NCBI RefSeq assembly: GCF_028752835.1 | Contig: NZ_CP087952.1 | Location: 1,407,041-1,471,040 of the forward strand | DNA: 64,000 bases | Origin: Desulfosarcina sp. BuS5 | Lineage (GTDB): Bacteria > Desulfobacterota > Desulfobacteria > Desulfobacterales > BuS5 | Direction of reading: 5' to 3' | Part shown: positions 43,990 to 52,949 of the stretch, one piece after another | How the letters are laid out: every line of letters starts with the position of its first letter | Numbering within the stretch: the first letter of the stretch is position 1 | Program-made: the position numbers and the translations under genes | The notes under the pieces: model-generated | What the model was told of the DNA's origin: nothing | The model's database searches: none | Seen by the model: the letters and a program-made list of their open reading frames with translations, nothing else

Positions 43990-46112
43990 TGTATAAAAAA
44001 AAACCCATGCCGCGCGACAAGCGATTTAAAGCAAAACTCCGCTTGAAAATTAAACCATCGGCAGATTCGGCTTTGAAAAAAATTTTTGCGGGGATCGGTG
44101 TACCTGAAAAAGTTAAATTCAAACCCGATCCTTTTCAACTCGATGCCGTCCAGGCCATACAAACATCAGACTGTTTGGTAACTGTTCCAACAGGAGCAGG
44201 TAAAACCTGGATTGCCGAAAAAGCCATAGAGCGAACCCTGAAAGAGGGGGGGCGATCCTGGTATGCTTCTCCCTTAAAGGCTTTGACCAACTCGAAGTAT
44301 AATGAATTTGCAAAAATTTTCGGGCCGAATAATCTGGGCATACTTACCGGTGACAGAAAGGAAAATCCCGATGCTCCGGTTATAACCGGAACTACCGAAA
44401 TATTGCGTAATCAACTTTACGATGCCATGCACCGCGGAGAAACCTTGAATACCGATCTGGTAATTCTGGATGAGGCCCATTTTCTAGGCGATCAGGAACG
44501 TGGGGTAGTTTGGGAAGAGATAATGATATACCTGCCGCCCCGCATACCTCTTCTCATGCTTTCCGCAACTATCGGGAACGCCGGACAGATAGCCGCCTGG
44601 CTTGAATCTATACGCCTTAAAAAATGTACGGTTATTGAAGAAACAAAAAGACCGGTGCCCCTTTCCCCTCTTTTTTTCCATCCCTCCGGCCATCTTCTGC
44701 CCCTCACCAGGCATGGCAGCCGGACAGAAAAAAGGAGTAAAGCCAAAAACAGGCTGCACCCCAAGGTAATATCCTTTTTAGATGAAAAAAAACCTCCCCG
44801 CCTGGCTATACCAGGGAGACTTCCTCCATTCAGCGATATAATGAAGGTAATGAAGAAATACGACCTCCTGCCGGCCATCTTTTTTCTTAAATCCCGCGCT
44901 GACTGCGACAACGCTTTGAAACTATGTGCTTCCGGGCTGCCCCAAGATAGAAAAAGAGCCATAAAGCATAGAATCGGCGAACTTGTGCACGAAAATGCTC
45001 ACATAGCCCTCCACCCCCAGCTTCAACACTTAAAAAGTATGGGAGTAGGCGCCCATCACAGCGGCCAGCTTCCGGCCTGGAAGCTGCTTCTCGAAACCTT
45101 AATGGCCGAAGGTATGCTCGATGCTATTTTCGCAACATCCACAGTCGCCGCTGGGGTAAATTTTCCGGCACGCACCATTGTAATGCTTAATTCAGACAGG
45201 TTCAACGGTCGGGAATTCGCTTCTCTCAGCCCGAGTGAATTCCACCAGATGACCGGGCGGGCCGGTAGAAGAGGCATGGACAATATCGGTTTCGCGATGG
45301 TAATTCCCGGTAAATTTATGGACCTGCCGCTTACGGCCAGGCTCATAAATTCAGACTCTTCAGAAGTACTCAGCCAGATCAGGATTAATTTTTCCATGGT
45401 TTTGAATCTTCTCCTTTCCCATACACCGGATCAAATTGAAGGCCTGCTTAAACAATCCTTTGCCACCTATTTGATCAGAGAAACCAGAAAAAAAACAACC
45501 ACGAAAAACACAATAAAATTCAGACATAAAGCCCTGGAAGATGATTTCAAGAGACACCTAAACTTCCTGGAAGAGAACGGATATGTAACCGAAAAAGGTG
45601 CCTTGACAAAGGTCGGTTTCTGGGCATCAAAGCTGAGGGTCGATCATCCTCTTTTAATAGCAGAAGGCCTTAGAATAGGAATCTTTCCGGAAGACGATCC
45701 TGCGCTGCTGGCTGCTATCATCGCATCATTTGTTAATGAAAAAGATACAGACGAAAATATTGACAAAAACAAATTTCCCCAAAATCTTGTGGAAACTTAT
45801 GAAATGGTCACAAATGCCCTTGAACCGTTTGCAAAAAAACATATTGCCAAAGGATTTGATGTTAGGCAGCTCTTCTTGAAACCTGCAGCAGCGGTTTATC
45901 AATGGGCTTGCGAAAAACCATGGGAAGATGCCCTTGCAGTTGCGGCAACAGATGAGGGAAGTCTGGCCATGCTGATATTAAGAACAGCGGACAACCTGAG
46001 ACATATCAGGGCTCTTGGAGACGTTTTTTCCATAGCAGCCCGGAATGCATCGAAAGCAATCGAACTTATAGTCCGGGATCCGGTTATAACCGGGTATGAC
46101 GATCAGGGATAA
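43989..46112 (+). CDS. Ski2-like DEAD/DEAH-box helicase
   Basis: A 707-residue helicase. FKPDPFQLDAVQAIQTSDCLVTVPTGAGKTWIAEKAI (motifs Q, I), ASPLKALTNSKY (Ia), ITGTTEILRNQLYD, VILDEAHFLGDQERG (II, DEAH), LLMLSATIGNAGQIAAWL (III), then VGAHHSGQLPAWK, FATSTVAAGVNFPART (V) and FHQMTGRAGRRGMD (VI) are in Ski2/HelY order. A helical C-terminal region follows. Probably an RNA helicase. The ATG shares its A with the TAA of the CooC gene (TAATG), so the pair is translationally coupled. The reason for that pairing is unknown. Confidence 0.92.
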   Translation: MYKKKPMPRDKRFKAKLRLKIKPSADSALKKIFAGIGVPEKVKFKPDPFQLDAVQAIQTSDCLVTVPTGAGKTWIAEKAIERTLKEGGRSWYASPLKALTNSKYNEFAKIFGPNNLGILTGDRKENPDAPVITGTTEILRNQLYDAMHRGETLNTDLVILDEAHFLGDQERGVVWEEIMIYLPPRIPLLMLSATIGNAGQIAAWLESIRLKKCTVIEETKRPVPLSPLFFHPSGHLLPLTRHGSRTEKRSKAKNRLHPKVISFLDEKKPPRLAIPGRLPPFSDIMKVMKKYDLLPAIFFLKSRADCDNALKLCASGLPQDRKRAIKHRIGELVHENAHIALHPQLQHLKSMGVGAHHSGQLPAWKLLLETLMAEGMLDAIFATSTVAAGVNFPARTIVMLNSDRFNGREFASLSPSEFHQMTGRAGRRGMDNIGFAMVIPGKFMDLPLTARLINSDSSEVLSQIRINFSMVLNLLLSHTPDQIEGLLKQSFATYLIRETRKKTTTKNTIKFRHKALEDDFKRHLNFLEENGYVTEKGALTKVGFWASKLRVDHPLLIAEGLRIGIFPEDDPALLAAIIASFVNEKDTDENIDKNKFPQNLVETYEMVTNALEPFAKKHIAKGFDVRQLFLKPAAAVYQWACEKPWEDALAVAATDEGSLAMLILRTADNLRHIRALGDVFSIAARNASKAIELIVRDPVITGYDDQG

Positions 46113-46178
46113 CCTTTATACGGATCACAACATGAAAAAATTAATATAGACGGGTGAAATATGGAAAAATTATTTTAC

Positions 46179-46207
46179 CTTCGTTCCCAGGCTCTGCCTT
46201 ACGCACC
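46179..46207. repeat. CGTTCCCAGGCTCTGCC half-palindrome upstream of a RAYT fragment
   Basis: CTTCGTTCCCAGGCTCTGCCTTACGC is a degenerate member of the CGTTCCCACGCTCC family, 28 bases before the RAYT-like start codon. Confidence 0.65.
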
Positions 46208-46234
46208 AAAACTTACTAAAATATAATACTTTTT

Positions 46235-46372
46235 ATGGGAAGAAGCAGATATAAAATTGTTGAGAGCGGTAAAACATATTTCATAACAAGCAGTTTTATA
46301 AACCGGCTTTCTTCGTTTGCCTGCCCGCGCCAGAACGTGCTATACTATATATTTATTGAAATAAAGATTTAG
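46235..46372 (+). pseudogene. N-terminal fragment of a REP-associated tyrosine transposase (RAYT, IS200-like)
   Basis: MGRSRYKIVESGKTYFITSS then FINRLSSFACPRQNVLYY is the typical RAYT start (MGRSRYKIxExxxPYFiTxtixxxlPvF), followed by TAG after 45 residues. Intact proteins are 150-300 residues with HUH and catalytic Tyr, all missing. It lies just after a copy of the palindromic repeat, as RAYT genes often do with their REP sequences. The rest of 46113-46488 shows only AT-rich DNA and a GCTAATACCTAAC half-repeat. Confidence 0.75.
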
Positions 46373-46488
46373 GTTTTCAGTGTTAAGTTTTAAATATTAA
46401 AAGCAAAACACAGCATTGAGAGCTAATACCTAACTCCTCAAAGCTAATCGCTTTAAATCTCAGGAATGGTGAACAAGGATAAACTTTT

Positions 46489-46926
46489 TTACGAAATATC
46501 AAGGTTATCAGCAAGATCTCCGATTTTGGATAAATTATTTTTTATTAACTCCATTTCATTTGGCATTATCGGTCTCCATTTTACAGAATAAAGAGTCTCA
46601 CTGCCGATTCTTGTTATAGGTTTAAACACAGCGACCTCCATATGGGCCGATTCCTTTGGAAAATATTCAATCCAAAGGGTCCTGGAGATATCAAGGTTAA
46701 AATCCCTGCATATACTCTTTGCCAGGTTTTGGAAGTGGTTTATAACAGAATAACCTTCGCCTGTATCCGATATCAGTACTATTACGGGTTTCAGATTATA
46801 TACTCCGGGCCGGTGTTTTGATATATCTATAATTGTCAACCGGTATGATCCGGGCCACCATGTTATGGGCTTGGAGTTGCTTGTCTTTTTTCCGCTCCAG
46901 TTATATTTTCCATTATAAATTATCAT
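46489..46926 (-). CDS. Hypothetical protein
   Basis: A 145-residue protein without signal peptide or membrane segment. Visible elements: WWPGSYRLTIIDISKHRPG, VIVLISDTGEGYSVINHFQNLAK and DISRTLWIEYFPKESAHMEVAVF, then LYSVKWRPIMPNEMELIKNNL. The pattern of alternating strands looks like a real folded domain, and codon use matches the neighbours. I do not recognise the family. It is 65 bases upstream of the FMN reductase/ArsC fusion on the same strand. Confidence 0.7.
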   Translation of the reverse strand: MIIYNGKYNWSGKKTSNSKPITWWPGSYRLTIIDISKHRPGVYNLKPVIVLISDTGEGYSVINHFQNLAKSICRDFNLDISRTLWIEYFPKESAHMEVAVFKPITRIGSETLYSVKWRPIMPNEMELIKNNLSKIGDLADNLDIS

Positions 46927-46991
46927 TTTATTTAAATATTGAGCAATTTTTTACTCGATCAGCGCGTGCCTTATTCATCAAAAAACCCCGT

Positions 46992-47960
46992 TCAGGATTC
47001 GTCAATCAATTTCATTACTCTTGTTTCGATTTCATCACGAATCTTGCGCATAAAACTGATAGATTCACCTGCAGGGTCAGCCAGTGCCCAGTCTTCTTTC
47101 CCGGCACCGGAAACGGCAGGACATTTTTCTTCGCAACCCATTGTTATGATATGATCAGGTTTTACATAAGCAATAGCATCATCTATGCTTTTTGGAATAC
47201 GAAAAGCCATATCTATCCCTTTTTCGGCCATCACCTCTGCCATTACAGAATTTATTTTATCTGCAGGCTCGCTTCCACCGCATAATACTTCAAATTTATC
47301 TCCAGCCATATATTGAGCGAAAGCGGCGGCTATCTGGCTTCTGCAAGCATTTTCTTTACAGGCGAAAAGAACCTTCTTCCTTGCTAAAAGCGGTTTGAGA
47401 AGATTTCCGGCAGCTTCTTTTACTTCCTTTAAAACAGACGGATGTTTTTCCATATCCCCGGGTTTTTCTATGTGTCTGTATGTCAGCATGCCATCAAAGC
47501 TTGCTCCGGCAGCATCGAAAAAATATTTCGTTGTAAGTCTTAAACCATCGAAGAGATTTTTACCTTTTGTAGCGCCGAGGGAAAGTAGAAAACCTCGTCT
47601 GAATTTGCAACCGGGATCGGACACCTGTAATATATATTTTCTGGACCATAGGGCCTGGCTTCTGTCAATAAGAGCTTTAAGCTGTGCCGTTGCATTATAA
47701 AAAAATATGGGCGTAGAGGCCACTATAACATCTGCCTTGCGGAACAGTGGATAAATATCACTACTCATCGTGTCTTTAATAACACAAAAACCTTTTTTTC
47801 CACAAGAAGCACAACCCATGCAAGGAACGATATCCTGGTCTGCTACCATAATGACTTCTGTCTGAGCTCCCAGCCGGTCGGCTTCTTTCATGAAAAGAGA
47901 TAGAAGATAATTTGTATTCCCATTTTTTCTAGGACTTCCCATTAAACCGAGTACAAGCAT
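46992..47960 (-). CDS. Fusion of NADPH-dependent FMN reductase and arsenate reductase-like LMW phosphatase
   Basis: Residues 1-185 are a flavodoxin-like reductase: GSPRKNGNTNYLLSLF (FMN phosphate loop), CMGCASC (47-53) and ASTPIFFYNATAQLKALIDRSQ. Residues about 195-322 are a low-molecular-weight tyrosine phosphatase/ArsC domain: VLFACKENACRSQIAAAFAQ has the CX5R loop (C201-R207), then CGGSEPADKINSVMAEVM and DHIITMGCEEKCPAVSG, with the conserved Cys pair of thioredoxin-linked arsenate reductases. Each part occurs separately elsewhere; joining them suggests a flavin-dependent source of electrons for arsenate or another oxyanion/thiol substrate. No ars genes adjoin. Confidence 0.85.
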   Translation of the reverse strand: MLVLGLMGSPRKNGNTNYLLSLFMKEADRLGAQTEVIMVADQDIVPCMGCASCGKKGFCVIKDTMSSDIYPLFRKADVIVASTPIFFYNATAQLKALIDRSQALWSRKYILQVSDPGCKFRRGFLLSLGATKGKNLFDGLRLTTKYFFDAAGASFDGMLTYRHIEKPGDMEKHPSVLKEVKEAAGNLLKPLLARKKVLFACKENACRSQIAAAFAQYMAGDKFEVLCGGSEPADKINSVMAEVMAEKGIDMAFRIPKSIDDAIAYVKPDHIITMGCEEKCPAVSGAGKEDWALADPAGESISFMRKIRDEIETRVMKLIDES

Positions 47961-47966
47961 TATAAT

Positions 47967-48671
47967 TTACTCCTTCTCCAGCATTGTCCATTTTCTTATT
48001 TCAGCATCCAGGCCAATAATTCTGTCTCGATACTTGGTCAGCAAATTTTTATTATGCTCCGTGATGACCTCATCTGGAAGACTATTTTTTTCCATCTCTT
48101 TCATGCCTTCAGAAATAGATTTTAGCTGTTCGTCAAAGATACCGCGCATTCCTTTTGAGGCGGCCGCGTCTCTCTGTTTTTCCAGCTGTTCCTTCATACC
48201 GCTATATGCTGATTTTGCATACTTCACAGCATTTTCTTGAATTTCAGCCGCCTGAGTCTTCAGGATAATCTCCTGTACCCATTGGTATTCCTTTGGATTA
48301 TAACCTAGTTTTGTAGCTGCCCTTAGATCTGATGTCATGAAATCGGCCACATCGTCCAAATTTTTAAAAGCAGTCAGATAATCACCGATTCCGGGTTCTG
48401 CCTTATCATTCTTATCTATCTTTTCAGAACTCTTTTTAAGATTATCCGCCGCCTGCTTTGCATATGCTATCGCCGCTTCTTTCACTTTTATATACATATC
48501 CATCTGTTTTACGCTAAGATTGCCATCCTTGGGAGGTGTATAACTCTCTTTCTCAACCTCCTCCATCAGCTTGACTGTCCCCTTATCGGAAAATTCCTTG
48601 TTGATACTCTCTTCTTCATTACTGCATGCTATAATAAAAAGCATCGCCATAATAAATATCAGTCTGACCAT
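47967..48671 (-). CDS. Lipoprotein of unknown function, helical
   Basis: MVRLIFIMAMLFIIACSNEE is a lipoprotein signal (lipobox IIAC). The 234-residue product is almost all predicted helix, with long charged stretches (SVKQMDMYIKVKEAAIAYAKQAADNLKKSSEKI and IQENAVKYAKSAYSGMKEQLEKQRDAA) that could form coiled coils. It ends 6 bases before the flavodoxin/ArsC gene on the same strand. No recognised family. Confidence 0.75.
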   Translation of the reverse strand: MVRLIFIMAMLFIIACSNEEESINKEFSDKGTVKLMEEVEKESYTPPKDGNLSVKQMDMYIKVKEAAIAYAKQAADNLKKSSEKIDKNDKAEPGIGDYLTAFKNLDDVADFMTSDLRAATKLGYNPKEYQWVQEIILKTQAAEIQENAVKYAKSAYSGMKEQLEKQRDAAASKGMRGIFDEQLKSISEGMKEMEKNSLPDEVITEHNKNLLTKYRDRIIGLDAEIRKWTMLEKE

Positions 48672-48730
48672 TTTAACCCCTTATGCTTCTGACTTTTTTT
48701 AAAAAAGCAAAAAATTTTATCATTAACTCC

Positions 48731-49417
48731 TTAAACTCCTCTTATAAAGTCGTTTTCTTTTGCATCATTGAAATATTCATTAACCATCGTAAGCATCGCA
48801 CTAAGTTTAAATGGCTTTGCAAGGGTACGATAATTATATTTTAAAACTTCCTGATTAAGATTGTTTTTGAGGTCTTCTATTTCAAAAAAACCACTGGTAT
48901 ATATCACTTTTATATCGGGTTTAATTTTTCTTATTTTTTTCACCAGGTTAATACCATTCAAATTCGGCATTACAACATCGGTAAAGACAAGATCAGGTTT
49001 AAACTGGCAAAAGGCATCATACCCTGCGATACCGTCCATAGCCACTATCACATCATAGCCTTCCATAATAAATATATTTCTGAATATATCCTGAAGCCCG
49101 AACTCATCTTCCACGACCAATATTTTCTTTTTTCCATCATTTTTTTTTAGATTACCCTTTCTAATAACCTCTATTAATTCCATGTCGCTCATATTACTAA
49201 TCAGGCGGCTCACCCTGTTTAATCTATGCTGGGTTAGATTAGCCATATTTTGCTTTTCAGGATTCAGATCCGGATGATAAACTTTGCTTAAAAGGCGATA
49301 ACTCGATTTAATATATGAAAGAACAGCCCTTTCACCCAATTCAAAATAAATCTCCCTGGCTTTGTCAAGCAGACCTAAATAACTGAGTTCCTGCTCTAAA
49401 TTAATTTTTTTATTCAC
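48731..49417 (-). CDS. J-domain-like/response-regulator receiver fusion protein
   Basis: Residues about 10-75 resemble a J domain: LSYLGLLDKAREIYFELGERAVLSYIKSSYRLLSKVYHPDLNPEKQ, with the essential HPD at 48-50 between helices II and III. Residues 97-220 are a receiver domain: KILVVEDEFGLQD (acidic pocket E103-D104), LVFTDVVMPNLNGINLV (phospho-acceptor D147), VIYTSG (T174) and LAKPF (Lys). There is no DNA-binding output domain. It could couple a phosphorelay to DnaK recruitment; that is inference. The upstream region 49420-49595 is AT-rich with no gene. Confidence 0.85.
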   Translation of the reverse strand: MNKKINLEQELSYLGLLDKAREIYFELGERAVLSYIKSSYRLLSKVYHPDLNPEKQNMANLTQHRLNRVSRLISNMSDMELIEVIRKGNLKKNDGKKKILVVEDEFGLQDIFRNIFIMEGYDVIVAMDGIAGYDAFCQFKPDLVFTDVVMPNLNGINLVKKIRKIKPDIKVIYTSGFFEIEDLKNNLNQEVLKYNYRTLAKPFKLSAMLTMVNEYFNDAKENDFIRGV

Positions 49418-49595
49418 TTTAAATAAATTCCTTCACTCGAATAAACCGAAAATCTATACTGAGCGTCTAGTTATTTAAGGCACGGTTAAAATAAAAAAAA
49501 TTTATAATAAGAATGATATTATAACAATATAAAAATTATAATCAGATCAAAATGGTTATTTTGTCAATCTTTTTAAAATAATTGCAAAAATTTTA

Positions 49596-49781
49596 CTATT
49601 TTCTTCCAAAGTATACGCTCAACAGACCAATAATCATAAGCGTAAAACCAAACCTTTGCAAAGCGCCGTCTGAGATATCAAGGATTTTTGACACCCATAA
49701 TTTCATCTTTGCAGGAAATGCAAAATACGGTAGGCCTTCTATAATCATTACCATTCCGATCAAACAAAGTAAGAATTTCAT
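49596..49781 (-). CDS. DUF2065-family small membrane protein
   Basis: A 61-residue protein. MKFLLCLIGMVMIIEGLPYFAFPAKMKLWVSKI, DISDGALQRFGFTLMIIGLLSVYF has two hydrophobic helices and the EGLPYFAxP motif with LRxxG-like QRFGF, matching DUF2065 inner-membrane proteins that in many bacteria sit beside hflC. Here it follows the RND operon on the same strand, 45 bases after the pump gene. Role unknown. Confidence 0.85.
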   Translation of the reverse strand: MKFLLCLIGMVMIIEGLPYFAFPAKMKLWVSKILDISDGALQRFGFTLMIIGLLSVYFGRK

Positions 49782-49826
49782 TATATCACCAGTTTTTGTA
49801 ATTAAAATTATTTTAATTCATATATA

Positions 49827-52800
49827 TTAATTTTTTCTGCGAATATCTTCCACAATAAGGTAAAGAGAAGGCACCAGAATAAGTGTAATAAATGTGGCGA
49901 AAAGAATGCCGAATCCTAGAGAGATTGCCATGGGAATAAGGAACCGGGCCTGGCGGGAGGTCTCGAAAATCATGGGAGAAAGTCCGAAAAATGTGCTCAG
50001 GGTAGTGAGAACTATCGGCCTGAACCTGTATATACCGGCAGAATGGATTGCTTTGTGGGGAGTGATCCCTTGCTTGCGACTGCGATTGGCAAAGTCAATG
50101 AGTATAAGGGAATCATTAACCACCACCCCGGACAGCGCAACTATGCCGAACATACTCATGACGCTGAGGCTGTATCCCATTATTATGTGGCCGATTACAG
50201 CGCCGACTATTCCCGAAGGGATGCTCATCATAATAATCGACGGTTGGATGTAACTGTTAAAAAGAACTGCCAGCAAAGCATACATAACCATCATGGCGGC
50301 CCCCAGCCCCATCCATAGAGTAGTCATGCTTTCTGCCATATCCGCCTGCCTCCCTTCGAATCCGTAGTTGAGCCCCGGATAGCGTTTGATAAGAGAGGGC
50401 AGAAAGTCTTTTTTGAGAGATTCAAGTATACGGCCGGCATTACGTTGTGGGGTTACATTACATGTTACAGTTACAACTCGTCGTCCGTTACGGCGGTCTA
50501 TAACAGTATAGGCTCTGCCCCTGGTAACTTCTACCGCTGTTTTAAGAGGAACTTCAACTCCCCCTGGAGACCTGAGCATCAGTTCTTCAAAATTATAATG
50601 GTATATACGTTCATTTTCCGGAAGCCGCACCATAACTTTTATTTCATTACGGCCTCGCTGCTGCCTTAGGACTTCCGCTCCGTAAAAAGAATCGCGGACC
50701 TGATTGGCGACCTCGCGCGCTGTAAGCCCAAGGCTCCGGCCTTCAGGTTTAATTTTAAAATCGAACTGTTCCTTGCCGGGCTCGAACCCGTCGTCAATAT
50801 CGGCAACATCCGGGAAATAACTTAGGGCCTCGGCCAGAGCGGTACCGGCAGCCTCTAAAACCTTCAGGTCCCTGTGGCTTAACTCAATTGTTATAGATGG
50901 CCCGGATCCTGGACCTCCTGCATCAGATTGAAAAACCAGGGATTCCAGTCCGGGGATTATGCCGGTCTCTTTTCTCCATAGTTTAGTAACCTCATTTGTA
51001 CTGATTGTTCTTTCCCCGGGAGAGGTCAAAAACATCTTGACCCTTGCAAGATGGCCCCCGGAAACTTTTCCGGGCGCATATCCGATCTCGGCATATATCC
51101 CTTCTGCCAGCCGACCATCACCATTTGCTTTAATCACTCTTTTTGCGGCATCGATTAATTTCTGCTGCACGGCCCCTGTTTTTTTTACTGAGCTGCCGTA
51201 CGGTAAAACTGCTGTTGCAACAGCATATTCGGCCTCGACTTTAGGAAACATGGTCATCCCCATACGACCGCTCATTACATAAGATAAAGTGATTACAAGA
51301 ATAATGATACCTGTGGCAAGTGTCATGTATCTATACTTTAGCGCGCATTCCAGAAAAGGACCGTACCTGTTTTCTATTAACCGCGATAGTCGATGGCTGA
51401 AACGCTGTTGCCGGTTCAAGATGAAATTGATGATTCTGCCATGTCTGTTTTTTTTGTTCTGGTGACCTATATGGGCCGGCAGGATAAAGAGGCTTTCTAT
51501 TAAGGATATTACAAATATTGTAATTACGACTATCGGAATTACCCTGAAAAACTTTCCGATATTGCCCGGGACAAAGCATATGGGTAAAAAGGCTATAATA
51601 TTGGTCATAATGCTGAAGATTACCGGCAGGGCTACTTCCCGGGTGCCTTGAACAGCGGCCTGAATAAACGGCAGGCCTTTTTCATGAAATTTATATATGC
51701 TTTCTCCGACAACAATGGCATCATCAACCACAATCCCCAGGGCAATTATAAACGCAAACAGTGAAACCATGTTGATGCTCATGCCAAGACCAGGAAGAAA
51801 TAAAAGTGAACCTAAAAAAGATATCGGAATTCCCATGGTAACCCAGAATGCAAGACGCGGGTCAAGAAAGATTCCTAGCAGGATCAATACCAGGATTAAA
51901 CCCATGCATCCGTTTTTCTGTAAAAGCTCAAACCTTTGACGATATATTCTGGAAAAATCGTTCAGAGTAGCAACCTCCAGGCCGGGCGGCAAAGTTGCTT
52001 GTAACTCTGCCGTCAGTTTGTGCACAACTTCAGCCACTTCTACAGGTGTCTGATCTCCCACTCGAAAAACATCAATCATTACAGCGCGTTTGCCGTTATA
52101 GGTTGCATACTTGTCAACATCCCTGAACCCATCAATTACTGTAGAAATGTCCTCAAGGAGAACTTCGGTGCCGTTGTTGTTAGTGATAACAGGGATGGCG
52201 GCAAACTCCCGGCCGTAATCTCTGCGCTCCATCATGCGCACCAGGACTTCACCTGAATCGGTTTTAATCCTTCCCCCGGGAAGCTCAACAGATGCCTTTC
52301 TCAGTCTGCGGGCAATTTCTCCCAGGGTTAATTTATAGGTTCGGAGAATATCCTGAGAAACTTCAACACTGATTTCAAGCGGACGCACACCAAAAAGTTC
52401 AACCTGGGTAATAAACGGATCCTGAAGCAGGCGATCACGAATTTTTTCTATCATTTCACGTAATACGCGCTCATCCTGATCACCATAAAGCACAAGGGAA
52501 ATTACCCTCCGGTGATGAGAGATCGTAGAGACCCTGGGTTCTTCGGCTTCAACCGGGAATGTAAGAATGCGGTCGACCGCGCTTTTAACATCCTGGGCCA
52601 GTTTTTTTAAATCTCCACCTGCAAGCATGTCGATCTCTACCATCCCCGATCCTTCCCGGGCGCTCGAGGTGATCTCATCGATATCATCCAGACCCTGCAC
52701 AGCTTCTTCCACAGCCAGAACAATGCCTTGTTCAACTTCAGCCGGGCTGGCTCCAGGATATGGAACCGTCACGATCACACGATCCATATCAAAGGAGGGG

Positions 52801-52940
52801 AACAGTTCCTGTTTCATATTCATTCCAAAACAAAGACCACCCACAAGAAACAGAACCATTAAGAGATTGGCCGGTACAGGATGCTCTACCATCCAGAATA
52901 TCGGCCCCTTAATTCTTTTGTTTTCCGTTGATGAGGTCAT
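49827..52940 (-). CDS. RND efflux pump inner-membrane transporter (AcrB/HAE1 family)
   Basis: A 1037-residue proton-driven exporter. It has an N-terminal membrane helix (VPANLLMVLFLVGGLCFGMNM), two large periplasmic loops, and TM4 with the two essential Asp in LGIVVDDAIVVGE. A second 6-TM bundle has NDSLILIDFANRSRKQG near 960 and FGLSPMIFETSRQARFLIPMA. The substrate is unknown; the sequence lies outside the heavy-metal group, which lacks the DD pair. It is the last gene of the OMF-MFP-RND operon and starts 9 bases after the membrane-fusion gene. Confidence 0.93.
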   Translation of the reverse strand: MTSSTENKRIKGPIFWMVEHPVPANLLMVLFLVGGLCFGMNMKQELFPSFDMDRVIVTVPYPGASPAEVEQGIVLAVEEAVQGLDDIDEITSSAREGSGMVEIDMLAGGDLKKLAQDVKSAVDRILTFPVEAEEPRVSTISHHRRVISLVLYGDQDERVLREMIEKIRDRLLQDPFITQVELFGVRPLEISVEVSQDILRTYKLTLGEIARRLRKASVELPGGRIKTDSGEVLVRMMERRDYGREFAAIPVITNNNGTEVLLEDISTVIDGFRDVDKYATYNGKRAVMIDVFRVGDQTPVEVAEVVHKLTAELQATLPPGLEVATLNDFSRIYRQRFELLQKNGCMGLILVLILLGIFLDPRLAFWVTMGIPISFLGSLLFLPGLGMSINMVSLFAFIIALGIVVDDAIVVGESIYKFHEKGLPFIQAAVQGTREVALPVIFSIMTNIIAFLPICFVPGNIGKFFRVIPIVVITIFVISLIESLFILPAHIGHQNKKNRHGRIINFILNRQQRFSHRLSRLIENRYGPFLECALKYRYMTLATGIIILVITLSYVMSGRMGMTMFPKVEAEYAVATAVLPYGSSVKKTGAVQQKLIDAAKRVIKANGDGRLAEGIYAEIGYAPGKVSGGHLARVKMFLTSPGERTISTNEVTKLWRKETGIIPGLESLVFQSDAGGPGSGPSITIELSHRDLKVLEAAGTALAEALSYFPDVADIDDGFEPGKEQFDFKIKPEGRSLGLTAREVANQVRDSFYGAEVLRQQRGRNEIKVMVRLPENERIYHYNFEELMLRSPGGVEVPLKTAVEVTRGRAYTVIDRRNGRRVVTVTCNVTPQRNAGRILESLKKDFLPSLIKRYPGLNYGFEGRQADMAESMTTLWMGLGAAMMVMYALLAVLFNSYIQPSIIMMSIPSGIVGAVIGHIIMGYSLSVMSMFGIVALSGVVVNDSLILIDFANRSRKQGITPHKAIHSAGIYRFRPIVLTTLSTFFGLSPMIFETSRQARFLIPMAISLGFGILFATFITLILVPSLYLIVEDIRRKN

Positions 52941-52949
52941 ATGATAAAA

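Noticed and set aside
46992-47960. An arsenic-resistance operon.
   Set aside because: No arsR, arsB/acr3 or arsM gene is adjacent, so only a possible reductase activity can be claimed.
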